From Desulfobacteraceae bacterium (lineage in GTDB: Bacteria > Desulfobacterota > Desulfobacteria > Desulfobacterales > Desulfobacteraceae): 46,121 bases of DNA. Made by a program: the position numbers and the translations under genes. How positions within the stretch are numbered: the stretch's first letter is position 1; every line of letters begins with the position of its first letter. Below are positions 26,551 through 35,256 of the stretch, one piece after another. The stretch is taken from the NCBI GenBank assembly GCA_024225635.1, contig JAAEMK010001353.1:1-46121 (forward strand), in the 5' to 3' direction. A model generated the notes under the pieces. It was not told the DNA's origin. It saw nothing but the letters and a program-made list of their open reading frames with translations, and did not search any database.

Positions 26551-27972
26551 ATGGAATCATTTTTAAATCCTGAGGGATTGGTATTATTGGTGGATGATGA
26601 AGAAACCGCGCTGGACAGCATGGAGATGGTTCTCATGGCCAACGGCATTGGTCCTGTCTTAAGATGCGGGGACAGCCGGAAGGTGCTTTCCATTCTCAGT
26701 TCCGGTACGGTAAATGTGGTGTTGCTGGATCTCATCATGCCCCATTTTTCAGGAGAAGAGATCCTGGAACAGGTCACGGCGGAATTTCCCCATATCCAGG
26801 TGATCGTGGTCTCCGGAATGGACAGTGTGGAAACCGCCGTAAAATGCATTAAAAAAGGGGCGTTGGAATACCTGGTAAAGCCGGTTGATGAATACAACCT
26901 GGTTACAACGGTGAAGCATGCCCTTGAGATCCATGAGTTGAAGATGGGGCTGGCATCGCTGCAATCCGGATTTTTTTCAAAAAAGGAGTTTGCCGATCCA
27001 TCCGTCTTTTCCGCCATTATCACCAAAGATCCGGCCATGTTTCGTATCTTTGATTATATCGAAGCCATTGCAGGCTCCCGCCACCCGGTAACCATCACCG
27101 GGGAATCGGGAACTGGTAAGGAGTTGGTGGCAAGGGCCCTGCATACCGCAGGCTGCAAGGACAAACCCTTTTGCTCGGTAAATATCGCGGGCCTCGATGA
27201 TACCATGTTCAGCGACACCCTGTTCGGCCACGTGAAAGGCGCTTTTACCGATGCGGGAAAAGAGAGGCAGGGTTTTGTGGAAAAAGCGGGCAGGGGAGTG
27301 CTGTTTCTGGATGAGATCGGGGACCTGAATCCCGGTTCCCAGATAAAACTGCTGCGCCTGCTACAGGAGAGAGAATATTACCCTTTGGGCTCTGACAGGG
27401 TGCGGCCCCTTGAGGCAAGGATTATTGCGGCCACCAACTATGATCTCACTGAACGCATGAAGTCGGGGCTTTTCAGAAAAGATCTTTATTACAGGCTGTT
27501 TACCCATCATATTCACCTGCCACCCCTGCGGGAACGCAAACAGGATATTCCCCATCTGCTGGCCCATTTTGTCGGCAAGACAGCAGCCGATCTCAACAGG
27601 GATATCCCTGAATTTGAAGAGGGCCTTATTCCCGCACTTCAATCCTATGATTTTCCCGGCAATATCAGGGAACTCGAGGCCATGGTCTTTGATGCCATGA
27701 CCACCCATGACCGGGAAAAACAGTTTCTCTCTTTAAACGCCTTTGAAAATCGTATGGACAAGACCCGCACCCTGGATGAAAAAGGGGGTGATCCATCCGG
27801 CAATGAAATCATTTTTCCCGGGATACTGCCCGATCTTCAGACCATGACCGCCTCCCTCATACGGGAAGCCATGGTAAGATCCAATGATAATCAGACCAAG
27901 GCAAGCCGCATGCTGGGCATTTCCCAGCCCGCCCTGAGCAAACGGTTAAAGAAGATGAAAAAAGAGGTATGA
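26551..27972 (+). CDS. NtrC-type sigma-54-dependent response regulator
   Basis: 473 residues. The receiver domain covers residues 8-120, with acidic residues VDDEE and the phosphorylation site in VVLLDLIMPH. The AAA+ domain spans about 150-390: Walker A GESGTGKELVARALH, Walker B VLFLDEIGDL and the R-finger region. The sigma-54-contacting loop reads GAFTDA instead of GAFTGA. A Fis-type helix-turn-helix ends the protein (TKASRMLGISQPALSKRLKKM). It is paired with the PAS kinase and likely turns on the oxidoreductase operon 290 bases downstream. Confidence 0.92.
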   Translation: MESFLNPEGLVLLVDDEETALDSMEMVLMANGIGPVLRCGDSRKVLSILSSGTVNVVLLDLIMPHFSGEEILEQVTAEFPHIQVIVVSGMDSVETAVKCIKKGALEYLVKPVDEYNLVTTVKHALEIHELKMGLASLQSGFFSKKEFADPSVFSAIITKDPAMFRIFDYIEAIAGSRHPVTITGESGTGKELVARALHTAGCKDKPFCSVNIAGLDDTMFSDTLFGHVKGAFTDAGKERQGFVEKAGRGVLFLDEIGDLNPGSQIKLLRLLQEREYYPLGSDRVRPLEARIIAATNYDLTERMKSGLFRKDLYYRLFTHHIHLPPLRERKQDIPHLLAHFVGKTAADLNRDIPEFEEGLIPALQSYDFPGNIRELEAMVFDAMTTHDREKQFLSLNAFENRMDKTRTLDEKGGDPSGNEIIFPGILPDLQTMTASLIREAMVRSNDNQTKASRMLGISQPALSKRLKKMKKEV

Positions 27973-27973
27973 C

Positions 27974-28006
27974 ATAACCAAGGGAATAGGGTATGCCTTT
28001 GGTTAT
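27974..28006 (+). terminator. Hairpin after the response regulator
   Basis: ATAACCAA (27974-27981) pairs with TTGGTTAT (27999-28006), with a weaker inner GG/CC part. It starts just after the stop codon. There is no T-run, so termination by this hairpin alone would be weak. Confidence 0.4.
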
Positions 28007-28176
28007 AGTGACTGTATTATCAATGTGTTAGCGTTGAAGTCGGCTTGCCCTCCCTTGCGGGTATTTGAAAAGTTATAAAATGACCGGCGGAAAGGCAGCC
28101 GCTCAATCCCCCGTCTTTTTCTTGAAAAGTAAAAAACCACTATTGTTCCAACGGGTTGTAAATTAGAATGACTCAT

Positions 28177-28192
28177 TGGCACATATCCTTCA
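28177..28192 (+). promoter_or_regulatory. Possible sigma-54 promoter of the oxidoreductase operon
   Basis: TGGCAC at 28177-28182 is a perfect -24 element. The -12 element in the following CTTCA is poor and lacks the invariant GC at the right distance. It lies 69 bases before the ferredoxin start and directly downstream of an NtrC-type regulator, which is the only reason to propose it. Confidence 0.3.
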
Positions 28193-28260
28193 TATGTATC
28201 GCTCCTGAATACCTTTTGATGATTGAACCATGATGGATCGCCTCAAATAAGGAGTGATAA

Positions 28261-28914
28261 ATGAGTCAGGAAAAAAAATATTCAGATTCGAAACGATTGT
28301 CAAGGAGAGACTTTTTCAAGCGGGCCGGGAAAAAAACCGGGGGCGTGGTTGCCGGTTTTGCCTTGTTCCAGGGATTTATCTCCCCGGCCCGTGCCTACCG
28401 GTGTGATGATGACCGTTGCGAACTTCCAAAAGTAAAATATGAGTTGCGGTTTGATCCCGAATTGTGTGCCGGATGCGGATGCTGCGAAGTTGCCTGTGCC
28501 CAGTTCCATGAAGGGGATGCCGGGGCCACCAACAGAAACCACTTCACTGCAAAACCGTTGATTAAAAGCATGGGGGTCTCTCCCATCTCAGCCAATGCGC
28601 CGGGCTGGCCCCAGCCCCTTGCCATGGCGACCTTTGCCGATTTCAGCACCAATGAGTTCTGCCGCCAGTGCGATTCTCCCGAGTGCCTGGATGCCTGCCC
28701 CGAGAATGCCATATCCGTAGATCCCAAAACAGGGGCACGGGTGGTGGATGAAGAGAAATGCGCGGGTTGCGGCGAATGTGCGGAAGCCTGTCAGTTTGAT
28801 ATGATCCATGTCAATCCCGAGACGGAAACAGCGTATAAATGCGATCTTTGCGGCGGTGATCCCCAGTGTGTTGCCTGGTGCCCCACGGCGGCCATAACAT
28901 TCCATAAATTATAG
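28261..28914 (+). CDS. Tat-exported polyferredoxin (4x[4Fe-4S]) partner of aldehyde ferredoxin oxidoreductase
   Basis: 217 residues. The N-terminus has a twin-arginine signal (KRLSRRDFFKRAG, then a hydrophobic stretch ending PARA near residue 45), so the protein is probably folded with its clusters before export. Four cysteine groups suit four cubane clusters: CAGCGCCEVAC, CRQCDSPECLDACP, CAGCGECAEAC and CDLCGGDPQCVAWCP, the arrangement seen in ferredoxin subunits of molybdo- and tungsto-enzymes. The next gene begins 19 bases later with its own ribosome site, so the two are co-translated partners. It would shuttle electrons from the oxidoreductase to the respiratory chain. Confidence 0.88.
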   Translation: MSQEKKYSDSKRLSRRDFFKRAGKKTGGVVAGFALFQGFISPARAYRCDDDRCELPKVKYELRFDPELCAGCGCCEVACAQFHEGDAGATNRNHFTAKPLIKSMGVSPISANAPGWPQPLAMATFADFSTNEFCRQCDSPECLDACPENAISVDPKTGARVVDEEKCAGCGECAEACQFDMIHVNPETETAYKCDLCGGDPQCVAWCPTAAITFHKL

Positions 28915-28933
28915 TTGTAAGGAGGATGATGAA

Positions 28934-30904
28934 ATGACAAATCAAGTATATGGCAACATGGGAAAAATCCTCAGGATCGACCTTACAACCGGAAAAATCA
29001 AAACGGAAGAGGCCACCCCCTATTACAAAGAGTGGCTGGGGGGCAGGTGCCTGAGCCATCACCTTCTTTTCAAGGAGGTGGATGTGGCCAAAACCGATCC
29101 CCTCTCACCACAGAACATGATATTGATCAGCACCGGGCTTCTGGGCGGCACCACCTTCCCAAGCTCCGGCAGGACCCATGCCACGTTTCTTTCTCCCCAT
29201 AACACCAGCGGATGGGGGGACAGCAACTGCGGCGGCCATTTCGGGCCTTCCATGAAACGATGCGGGTATGACATGCTCATTGTCACGGGAAAGTCGCCCA
29301 AGCCGGTCGCCATCCACATGGAGAATGATTCGGTCAAGCTTGTTTCCGCACAGGATCTCTGGGGAAAGGGGTGCAACGATACCCAGGCGGAACTGCTGAA
29401 CACCTGCGGGGAAGAGGCAAAGATCCTCTGCATAGGCCAGGCCGGTGAGAATTTGATTTCATTCGCCAATGTTCGTACCGAGCAGACAAACTCCATGGGG
29501 CGCTGCGGCCTGGGCGCCGTATTCGGCTCCAAAAACCTCAAAGCCATTGTCGCCAAGGGAACCAAGCCGGTAAAGGTGTTCAAGCCGAAAGAGTTCTACA
29601 ACCTCTGCCTTGAACTTCGCAACGCCATCATGGATCCCGATTATGGTAAGGTGCACAGCCTCACGTACAAGGTGATGTCCACCCGGGGAGTTCCCGGGGT
29701 TACCAACCTCATCGCCCAGACCGGCATGACGCCCATCCGCAACTGGCAGCGGTGCGGCATTGATCCCAAATTTGACAAGCTTGTGACCTATTGGTTTGAG
29801 AAATGGGGCACCCGCAGGGAGTCCTGCTTTGGCTGTCCCGTCCACTGCCATGCGTCCTACGCCGTTACCCAGGGCAAATATCCCACCCGGGGCGGCGGTC
29901 CTGAGTATGAAACCACCACCGCATTCGGTCATAAATGTGATGTGACGGATGAAAAGGTGGTTCTCAAGCTCAACACCATGTGTAATGACTACGGCCTTGA
30001 TACCGTGGAGACAGGCGCTCTTTTCTCAACCTTGATGGAACTCAGGGAAAAAAATATCATTGATGAAAAATTCACCGATGGTGTGGACCTGGTGTTTGGA
30101 AACGGCGACGCCATGGTGGACCTTATGCCGAAGATGGTGTTTAAAAAAGGATGCGGCCGGAAACTTGCGCTGGGGCCCTACCGGCTTGCCCTGACCCTTG
30201 ACGAAAAAGCCATGGAATCCGTATACCACCAGAAGGGAATGTGCGCCACCGGGGTTGAAACCCGGTCAACCATCGGCTCCATGCTCCAGTTTGCCGTTTC
30301 GCCCAGGGGGTCCCACCATTTGAACGGTCTGCCCACGGCCGAATGGGTCAATGTGCCCGCTATCAGTATACATGTTACAGGTTACAAGGAAGCAGGTGAT
30401 ATCAGGTCCTACCATCCCGAGGGAAAGGCCAAACTGGTTCAGTATTACGAAAATCTGTTTTTCCTGAGCGATTCCCTGGGGCTTTGTAAATTTAATTTCG
30501 GGCACCTGGGCTATTTTCACGACAAGCCGGAGAACCTTGAATATATGTACGATATGATCCTCAAGGGGATCTATTACGCTTCCGGCATCAAGTATACCAA
30601 GGAAGAGTTGTTTGACATCTTTGAAAAATCCAACCAGATCGAGCGGGCAACCATTGCCATGCGCGGAATCAGAAGAAAGGATGATCAGCCCAATCATAAA
30701 TGCCTGGCTGAAAGCTGTCCCGGGGAACATCCTGTTGGGCCGGTACCCCTGCCTCCCATTGACAGCAAAAAATATAACAAAATCCTGGATGCCTATTACA
30801 AGGTCAGGGGCTGGGAAAAGGAGACGGGCATTCCCAAGCAGGACCATCTGAGGAAACTGGGGCTTGGGGATGTTGCGGACAAGATGAAAAAAGCGATCGC
30901 CTGA
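28934..30904 (+). CDS. Aldehyde ferredoxin oxidoreductase family protein (tungsten/molybdenum bis-pterin)
   Basis: 656 residues, normal length for the AOR family. The N-terminal domain has MGKILRIDLTTGKI and WLGGRCLSHHLLF, typical of AOR, and the pterin-binding region includes NSMGRCGLGAVFGSKNLKAI. The single [4Fe-4S] cluster is held by C298, C301, C305 (SCFGCPVHC) and C518 (GLCKF). Family members oxidise aldehydes or reduce acids; the acyl substrate is not evident. The protein has no export signal, although its ferredoxin partner has a Tat signal. AAGGAGG lies nine bases before the ATG. It is followed by an outer-membrane channel gene. Confidence 0.9.
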   Translation: MTNQVYGNMGKILRIDLTTGKIKTEEATPYYKEWLGGRCLSHHLLFKEVDVAKTDPLSPQNMILISTGLLGGTTFPSSGRTHATFLSPHNTSGWGDSNCGGHFGPSMKRCGYDMLIVTGKSPKPVAIHMENDSVKLVSAQDLWGKGCNDTQAELLNTCGEEAKILCIGQAGENLISFANVRTEQTNSMGRCGLGAVFGSKNLKAIVAKGTKPVKVFKPKEFYNLCLELRNAIMDPDYGKVHSLTYKVMSTRGVPGVTNLIAQTGMTPIRNWQRCGIDPKFDKLVTYWFEKWGTRRESCFGCPVHCHASYAVTQGKYPTRGGGPEYETTTAFGHKCDVTDEKVVLKLNTMCNDYGLDTVETGALFSTLMELREKNIIDEKFTDGVDLVFGNGDAMVDLMPKMVFKKGCGRKLALGPYRLALTLDEKAMESVYHQKGMCATGVETRSTIGSMLQFAVSPRGSHHLNGLPTAEWVNVPAISIHVTGYKEAGDIRSYHPEGKAKLVQYYENLFFLSDSLGLCKFNFGHLGYFHDKPENLEYMYDMILKGIYYASGIKYTKEELFDIFEKSNQIERATIAMRGIRRKDDQPNHKCLAESCPGEHPVGPVPLPPIDSKKYNKILDAYYKVRGWEKETGIPKQDHLRKLGLGDVADKMKKAIA

Positions 30905-30956
30905 ACCTGACGGGATACCGGGTTACGATATAATAAGAAAAGGAAAAGGAAGAAGA

Positions 30957-31859
30957 ATGAGACGTCTTTTTAATCAGATGCTGATTGCCGGAGTGATGCT
31001 GGCGTTGTCCGCCACAACGCTTTATGCCAATGCAAATAACCATTACGGCAATGGTGTCGAGGGCATCAAGGGAGCAACTGTTGCGCCACCGGGCTTTTAT
31101 TACCGGATGTACAATTTTTATTACACGGCCGATGAAATCATGGATAAAAGCGGGGATGAACTGGCCGTTGATTTTGATGTGAATGTTGCTGTCATGGCCA
31201 ACCGGTTTATCTGGGTGACGGACAAAAAGTTTCTTGGCGCTGATTTTTTCATGGATGTGGTCATCCCGGTTGTCAACACCGACATTGAAATCGGCGCCCT
31301 GGGGGTGAATGAGGATTCGTTCGGTCTCGGGGATATCAATATCGAGCCCTTTGGCCTGGCCTGGCATGGCGCCCGTTATGATGCCGCCGCCGCGTTTTCC
31401 GTCTATCTGCCCACCGGAGAGTTTGATCTGGATGACCCGTCTTCGCCCGGTAAGGGGTATACCACCTTTATGGCGACGCTGGGGGGAACGCTTTATCTGG
31501 ATGACCGGCGGACCTGGTCGGCATCAATCCTTGGAAGATATGAGATCCATACGGAAAAAGACGATACTGATCTGACACCCGGGGATGATTTCCATCTTGA
31601 ATGGGGCATTGGCAAATCCTTTGCCAAAGTATGGGAAGCCGGATTGGCGGGCTATTGCCAGTGGCAGGTAACCGATGATTCAGGATCTGACGCCGTGAAT
31701 AAAAGCACCCATGATCAGGTCTTTGCCATTGGTCCCGAAGCCGGTGTGTTTCTCCCCCGGTTTAAGGCCGCTCTTAATCTTAGGGCCCTGTGGGAGTTTG
31801 ATGCTGAAGACCGGTCTGAAGGAAATGCCGTTGTCCTTACCCTGACAAAGATATTCTAA
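30957..31859 (+). CDS. Outer-membrane transporter, phenol-degradation MetA-like (PF13557 type)
   Basis: 300 residues. A signal peptide (residues 1-24, MLIAGVMLALSATTLYA) is followed by a mature part beginning NNHYGNGVEGIKGATVAPPGFYYRMYN. The sequence alternates polar and hydrophobic residues through many short strands (FSVYLPTGEFD, AASILGRYEIHT-like pattern) and ends in VVLTLTKIF, a terminal aromatic residue as in beta-barrels. I recognise it as a MetA-pathway phenol degradation-type outer-membrane protein, which admits hydrophobic or aromatic compounds. It is last in the operon with the ferredoxin and oxidoreductase, so it may bring in their substrate. Confidence 0.78.
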   Translation: MRRLFNQMLIAGVMLALSATTLYANANNHYGNGVEGIKGATVAPPGFYYRMYNFYYTADEIMDKSGDELAVDFDVNVAVMANRFIWVTDKKFLGADFFMDVVIPVVNTDIEIGALGVNEDSFGLGDINIEPFGLAWHGARYDAAAAFSVYLPTGEFDLDDPSSPGKGYTTFMATLGGTLYLDDRRTWSASILGRYEIHTEKDDTDLTPGDDFHLEWGIGKSFAKVWEAGLAGYCQWQVTDDSGSDAVNKSTHDQVFAIGPEAGVFLPRFKAALNLRALWEFDAEDRSEGNAVVLTLTKIF

Positions 31860-31888
31860 CCGCTTTTCAGGGGTGTCTTTAATTCGTG

Positions 31889-31930
31889 AACTTTCGGCCT
31901 TGCTTATCTGATAAGTCAAGGCCGAAAGTT
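31889..31930. terminator. Strong bidirectional hairpin between convergent genes
   Basis: AACTTTCGGCCTTG (31889-31902) and its exact complement (31917-31930) form a 14-bp stem; the inner CTTAT/ATAAG can extend it around a CTG loop with one bulged T. It lies between the stop codons of convergent genes, which fits a shared terminator, although neither strand has a long T-run. Confidence 0.6.
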
Positions 31931-31970
31931 GGGTTGTCTGATAATCAAAGCCTGTTTAAGTCAATTCTTT

Positions 31971-33500
31971 TTACCTCTTATCTGCTGATTGTGACTGTTT
32001 TGGGGGAAACTTTTCAAGGGTGGAGACCAGTTTAAGATCTGCCGTTCTTACTATCTCTTTCAATATATGGGTTAACAGGCGATGATGAAACGGATAGAGC
32101 AGATACCAGTAGACAATCCCGAGCAGCCCCCTGGGAAAAAAGCTGTACAGGATAGACAATTGGCATTGGTTGTTGCCGGGCCGGGTGATCTCTATTTCCA
32201 GCAAGCCCCTGCCGGGCATCTGTGTTTCATCCGCCAGCCATAGTCCGGACGGCGGCTCATTTTTTATAATTCGCCAGAAATCAGGGTCCTTTTCTTTTTT
32301 TCGCTTCAGGCCTGCTCCGCCGGTAACCATATCCCAAACCCTTCGGATTCGTCTGAGTCGGACATGGTGACCGTTCTTTTGGTTCAGCCTGCCAAAGGCC
32401 GTCGCAAGGTCGGGGGGCCTGCCTTTGGCTTGGGCCCGGAAGCCGCATTTCAGAATGGTGCCGCCGGAATAGTCCGAATCCCCGCAATGGGGGGATTCAG
32501 GGTATGTAAGGGTGCCGGTGGCTGTCCTGCAGGGATCGATCCCTTGTTCACGGATAGGGGCAAGGGCCCTTTGGATGGCCTGGGAGCAATTGATCAATTG
32601 CTGGGGAATTATCCGGGTAATTGAATTTTCCGTACAAAGGGTGGGCAGGCTCAACCCTTCGGCCAAAGGCTTTGCAATGGCTGCCGGCACCGGTGTAACC
32701 TGGTTGATCCACAATGCGGACATCCTGGGAGTCAATACGAGTAACGGTATCAGCCGGGGCCTGGGCAGACCGGCTGTGGCTGCGAATAGTTGAAACAGAT
32801 CCCGGTAGGTGATGATGTCCGGACCGCCGATATCAAAGGTCTTTTCCCGGGTTTCCGGATGCTCCAGGCATCCCTTGAGGTAGCCCAGCACATTGGTGAT
32901 AGCTATGGGCTGGGTTTGCATGCTTATCCACTTGGGGGTTATCATCAACGGAAGCCGTTCCACCAGGTATCGTAATATCTCAAAACTGGCGCTGCCCGAC
33001 CCAAGGATCATGGCCGCCCTGAGCACGGTGACCGGCACGCTGCCCTGTTTCAGAATTTCGCCGACTTCATTTCGCGAGACAAGGTGTTTGCTGATGTTTT
33101 TGTGGCCCATATCGCCAAGTCCCCCAAGGTAGATGATATGATCCGCCTTTTCTACTGCCGCCGCCCGGGCCATGTTTCTCGCACCGGTCCGGTCTGCATG
33201 CCTGTATCTTTCTTTCCGGGAGATCATGGAATGAACCAGGTAGTAGATGGTTCCGCACCCCCGTACCGCCTCTTTTAAGGATGCCACATCCATGATGTCG
33301 CCCCGGACCGGTTCCAGCCGGGGATGACCGGCCCAGGGCCGGGCGGCCATTTTTTCAAGGGACCGCCCCATGGTGCGTACCCGGTACCCTGAATCCAGGA
33401 GCAGGGGAATGAGCCGTCCGGCCACATATCCGGTAGCCCCGGTCACAAGCACGGGTTTTTCTGTTTTCTGAATGTTTTTACTACCGGCCATACTCATCAT
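31971..33500 (-). CDS. NAD-binding epimerase-like protein with DUF2867 domain
   Basis: 509 residues. Residues 15-300 form a short-chain-dehydrogenase/epimerase-like Rossmann domain with the NAD-binding loop VLVTGATGYVAGRLIPLLL near 18 and AAMILGSGSASFE near 155. The C-terminal 180 residues resemble DUF2867 (DFWRIIKNEPPSGLWLADETQMPG and PRGLLGIVYWYLLYPFH). The SDR-DUF2867 fusion is a common bacterial family whose substrate is not known to me. Part of the linker (about 375-410) looks shorter than usual. In-frame ATGs at 33500, 33497 and 33488 are all near the start. It is monocistronic and convergent with the outer-membrane channel operon. Confidence 0.82.
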   Translation of the reverse strand: MMSMAGSKNIQKTEKPVLVTGATGYVAGRLIPLLLDSGYRVRTMGRSLEKMAARPWAGHPRLEPVRGDIMDVASLKEAVRGCGTIYYLVHSMISRKERYRHADRTGARNMARAAAVEKADHIIYLGGLGDMGHKNISKHLVSRNEVGEILKQGSVPVTVLRAAMILGSGSASFEILRYLVERLPLMITPKWISMQTQPIAITNVLGYLKGCLEHPETREKTFDIGGPDIITYRDLFQLFAATAGLPRPRLIPLLVLTPRMSALWINQVTPVPAAIAKPLAEGLSLPTLCTENSITRIIPQQLINCSQAIQRALAPIREQGIDPCRTATGTLTYPESPHCGDSDYSGGTILKCGFRAQAKGRPPDLATAFGRLNQKNGHHVRLRRIRRVWDMVTGGAGLKRKKEKDPDFWRIIKNEPPSGLWLADETQMPGRGLLEIEITRPGNNQCQLSILYSFFPRGLLGIVYWYLLYPFHHRLLTHILKEIVRTADLKLVSTLEKFPPKQSQSADKR

Positions 33501-34028
33501 GGGGCCACCATTTGAGGAAAACTCAAAAAGTGATATTATGGGACAGTTCCAACGGTATTGTCAGACAATGTATCAAGGAAAAGATTAATTGCCTTTAATA
33601 GTATAGAACTACCCCATGGAGATGAAATTGTCAAAAAAATTAAAGCCATCGGAGTTGAAAGGGGTCGGTTTTATTGAAAGGCAGATGATGGTTTGTGTCG
33701 TAAATGCAGGATTTGAGTTCCCAAAAGAAGTCTGATTTTATATCAGCGCCCAAGAGAGTATCCTTCACTTGCGTCCACCATCGCGAACCTGTTTGACAAA
33801 CCCCGGGTGCGGCGCTATAGTTTAGGTTAACACGGTGGAGCCAGTCCTGTAGTTTGATTGAACCGTTTTTTCCTTCCCCTGCTTATGCCGCATTTCCCTT
33901 TGCAGCCATGGACCGATTTTACGATAAATTCAGCCTGATTCATCCCGGAATTGCCGCAACTACTCCTCTGTTACCGATGCAGCCTGGTTTCCGGAGGCAA
34001 CCAATTAATGAAACCCGAGGAGGAGTAA
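33501..34028. other. Intergenic region with promoter and long leader
   Basis: 528 bases. The first 240 contain an unrecognised in-frame run of about 36 codons (up to TGA at 33677-33679, including LPHGDEIVKKIKAIGVERG) with no start signal, perhaps a gene remnant. From 33793 comes a strong promoter, followed by a leader of about 200 bases without a recognised riboswitch. Confidence 0.4.
33793..33821 (+). promoter_or_regulatory. Sigma-70 promoter of the solute-binding protein gene
   Basis: TTGACA (33793-33798), 17-base spacer, TATAGT (33816-33821): 6 of 6 and 5 of 6 matches at ideal spacing. The predicted transcript starts near 33828 and would have a 200-base leader. Confidence 0.7.
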
Positions 34029-34853
34029 ATGAAAACACGCTACTTAAGTATTATCATGATGGTCCTGCTGTTTTCCGTTCAGGTGTTTGCCCAGGATCGG
34101 CAGGTGAAACTTCTGACCCTGGAGTGGGAGCCCTATGTGGGGGCAAACCTGCCAAAGCAAGGCTTTGCCGCCGAGATCGTTTCTTTGGCATTTAAAAAGG
34201 CGGGATACAAGGTGACCATTGAGTTCCGCCCCTGGGACACGGCCCTTGAGGTGGTCAAACAGGGCGGGGCGGACGGGGTCTTCCCGGCCTACCATGAAGC
34301 GGGCAGGGAGGCTTACTATCTCTTTTCCAACCCCTTTTTCAAGAGTCCTTTGGGGTTGTGCAAGATCAAGGATTATGCCCAGCCATCCCCAAGCGGCGGT
34401 TTCCTGTACAAGCGGGGGGCCAATATCCGGTATGATGTGGACCCGAGGATCGACCAGGCCCTGGCCCTGGAGAAGCTTCGGTCCTACCGGTTCGGCGTGG
34501 TGCGGGGCTATGCCAACACCCCCGAGTTTGACCGTGCCGATTTTTTGACCAAGATTATTGCTGAAACCGATGCCGATAACATTGGCAACCTGCTCCAGAA
34601 TGAGGTGGAGCTTGCGGTGATCGACCGGTATGTGGCCCAGAACATCCTGGTGAAGAAGTTTCCCTGGCGGTTCAACGAGGTCGAGTTCATGGAGCCGCCC
34701 CTGGCCCTCAGGAATTTGTATATTGCCATGTCAAAGAAAACAGACAACCCGGAAAAGAAGCTCCGCGACTTCAATGCCGGCCTTGAAATCCTCAGGGCAG
34801 ACGGAATCCTGGACAGTATCATGGCACGGTACGGGTTGAAAAAATATCCATAG
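34029..34853 (+). CDS. Periplasmic amino-acid-type solute-binding protein
   Basis: 274 residues. The signal peptide is residues 1-21 (YLSIIMMVLLFSVQVFA), after which KLLTLEWEPYVGANLPKQGF opens the SBP_bac_3 fold. IEFRPWDTALEVVKQGGADGVFP and YLFSNPFFKSPLGL mark the first lobe and crossover, and RYGLKKYP ends the protein. No permease or ATPase is adjacent, so it may serve a remote ABC system or a sensor. AGGAGGAG seven bases before the ATG is a near-perfect ribosome site. It resembles the broken fragment at the left edge of the window in family but is complete. Confidence 0.85.
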   Translation: MKTRYLSIIMMVLLFSVQVFAQDRQVKLLTLEWEPYVGANLPKQGFAAEIVSLAFKKAGYKVTIEFRPWDTALEVVKQGGADGVFPAYHEAGREAYYLFSNPFFKSPLGLCKIKDYAQPSPSGGFLYKRGANIRYDVDPRIDQALALEKLRSYRFGVVRGYANTPEFDRADFLTKIIAETDADNIGNLLQNEVELAVIDRYVAQNILVKKFPWRFNEVEFMEPPLALRNLYIAMSKKTDNPEKKLRDFNAGLEILRADGILDSIMARYGLKKYP

Positions 34854-34917
34854 TCGTCAAATTTGGGGTTGAAATTTTCAAGGCAAGGGTGTATCTAAGC
34901 TTCGAACAAAACTCGGA

Positions 34918-35097
34918 TGAACATAGCAGGAGAGATCTTTCCCATGGATTGCAACCGTGGGAAAGGCACCGAAGAAGTAAATCTTTCAGGTAAAAGGACT
35001 GTTATCGGACGAGCCTCTGGAGAGTCTCATTATGAGCGCCGAAGGAGCAAACCGGCATGTTGCCGGCGAAACTCTCAGGTACAAGGGACAGAGTGGA
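34918..35097 (+). promoter_or_regulatory. Tandem glycine riboswitch
   Basis: Two glycine aptamers follow each other. The first holds GGAGAGATC, GGCACCGAAGAAGTAAATC and TTTCAGGTAAAAGGACTG; the second holds CTCTGGAGAGTC, GCCGAAGGAGCAAAC, GCCGGCGAAACTCTCAGGT and AAGGGACAGAGTGG, the standard core sequence of this RNA. The linker GTTATCGGACG separates them by a few bases. The downstream gene is a sodium/amino-acid symporter, the common target. The expression platform in 35098-35256 is not evident to me; there is no strong terminator. A 80-codon ORF across this element is spurious. Confidence 0.92.
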
Positions 35098-35256
35098 ACA
35101 GATATGTACGGGCATTACCCTATAGTAATTTTACCCAAGTATCACTGCTAATTTTTTAGTACGATCCATCCCCTCGTTTAACTCGTTTTTCTCTTTCAGA
35201 CCACGACCTATCCAGTTTTAATTTTTAAATTATTTTTTTTTAAAGAGGAGAACAGA

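Noticed and set aside
33854-34195. 113-residue ORF overlapping the binding-protein start
   Set aside because: It lies in another frame over the leader and the signal peptide, starts at TTG, and has no ribosome site.
34917-35159. 80-residue ORF before the symporter
   Set aside because: It covers the glycine riboswitch; the translated protein has no coherent features.
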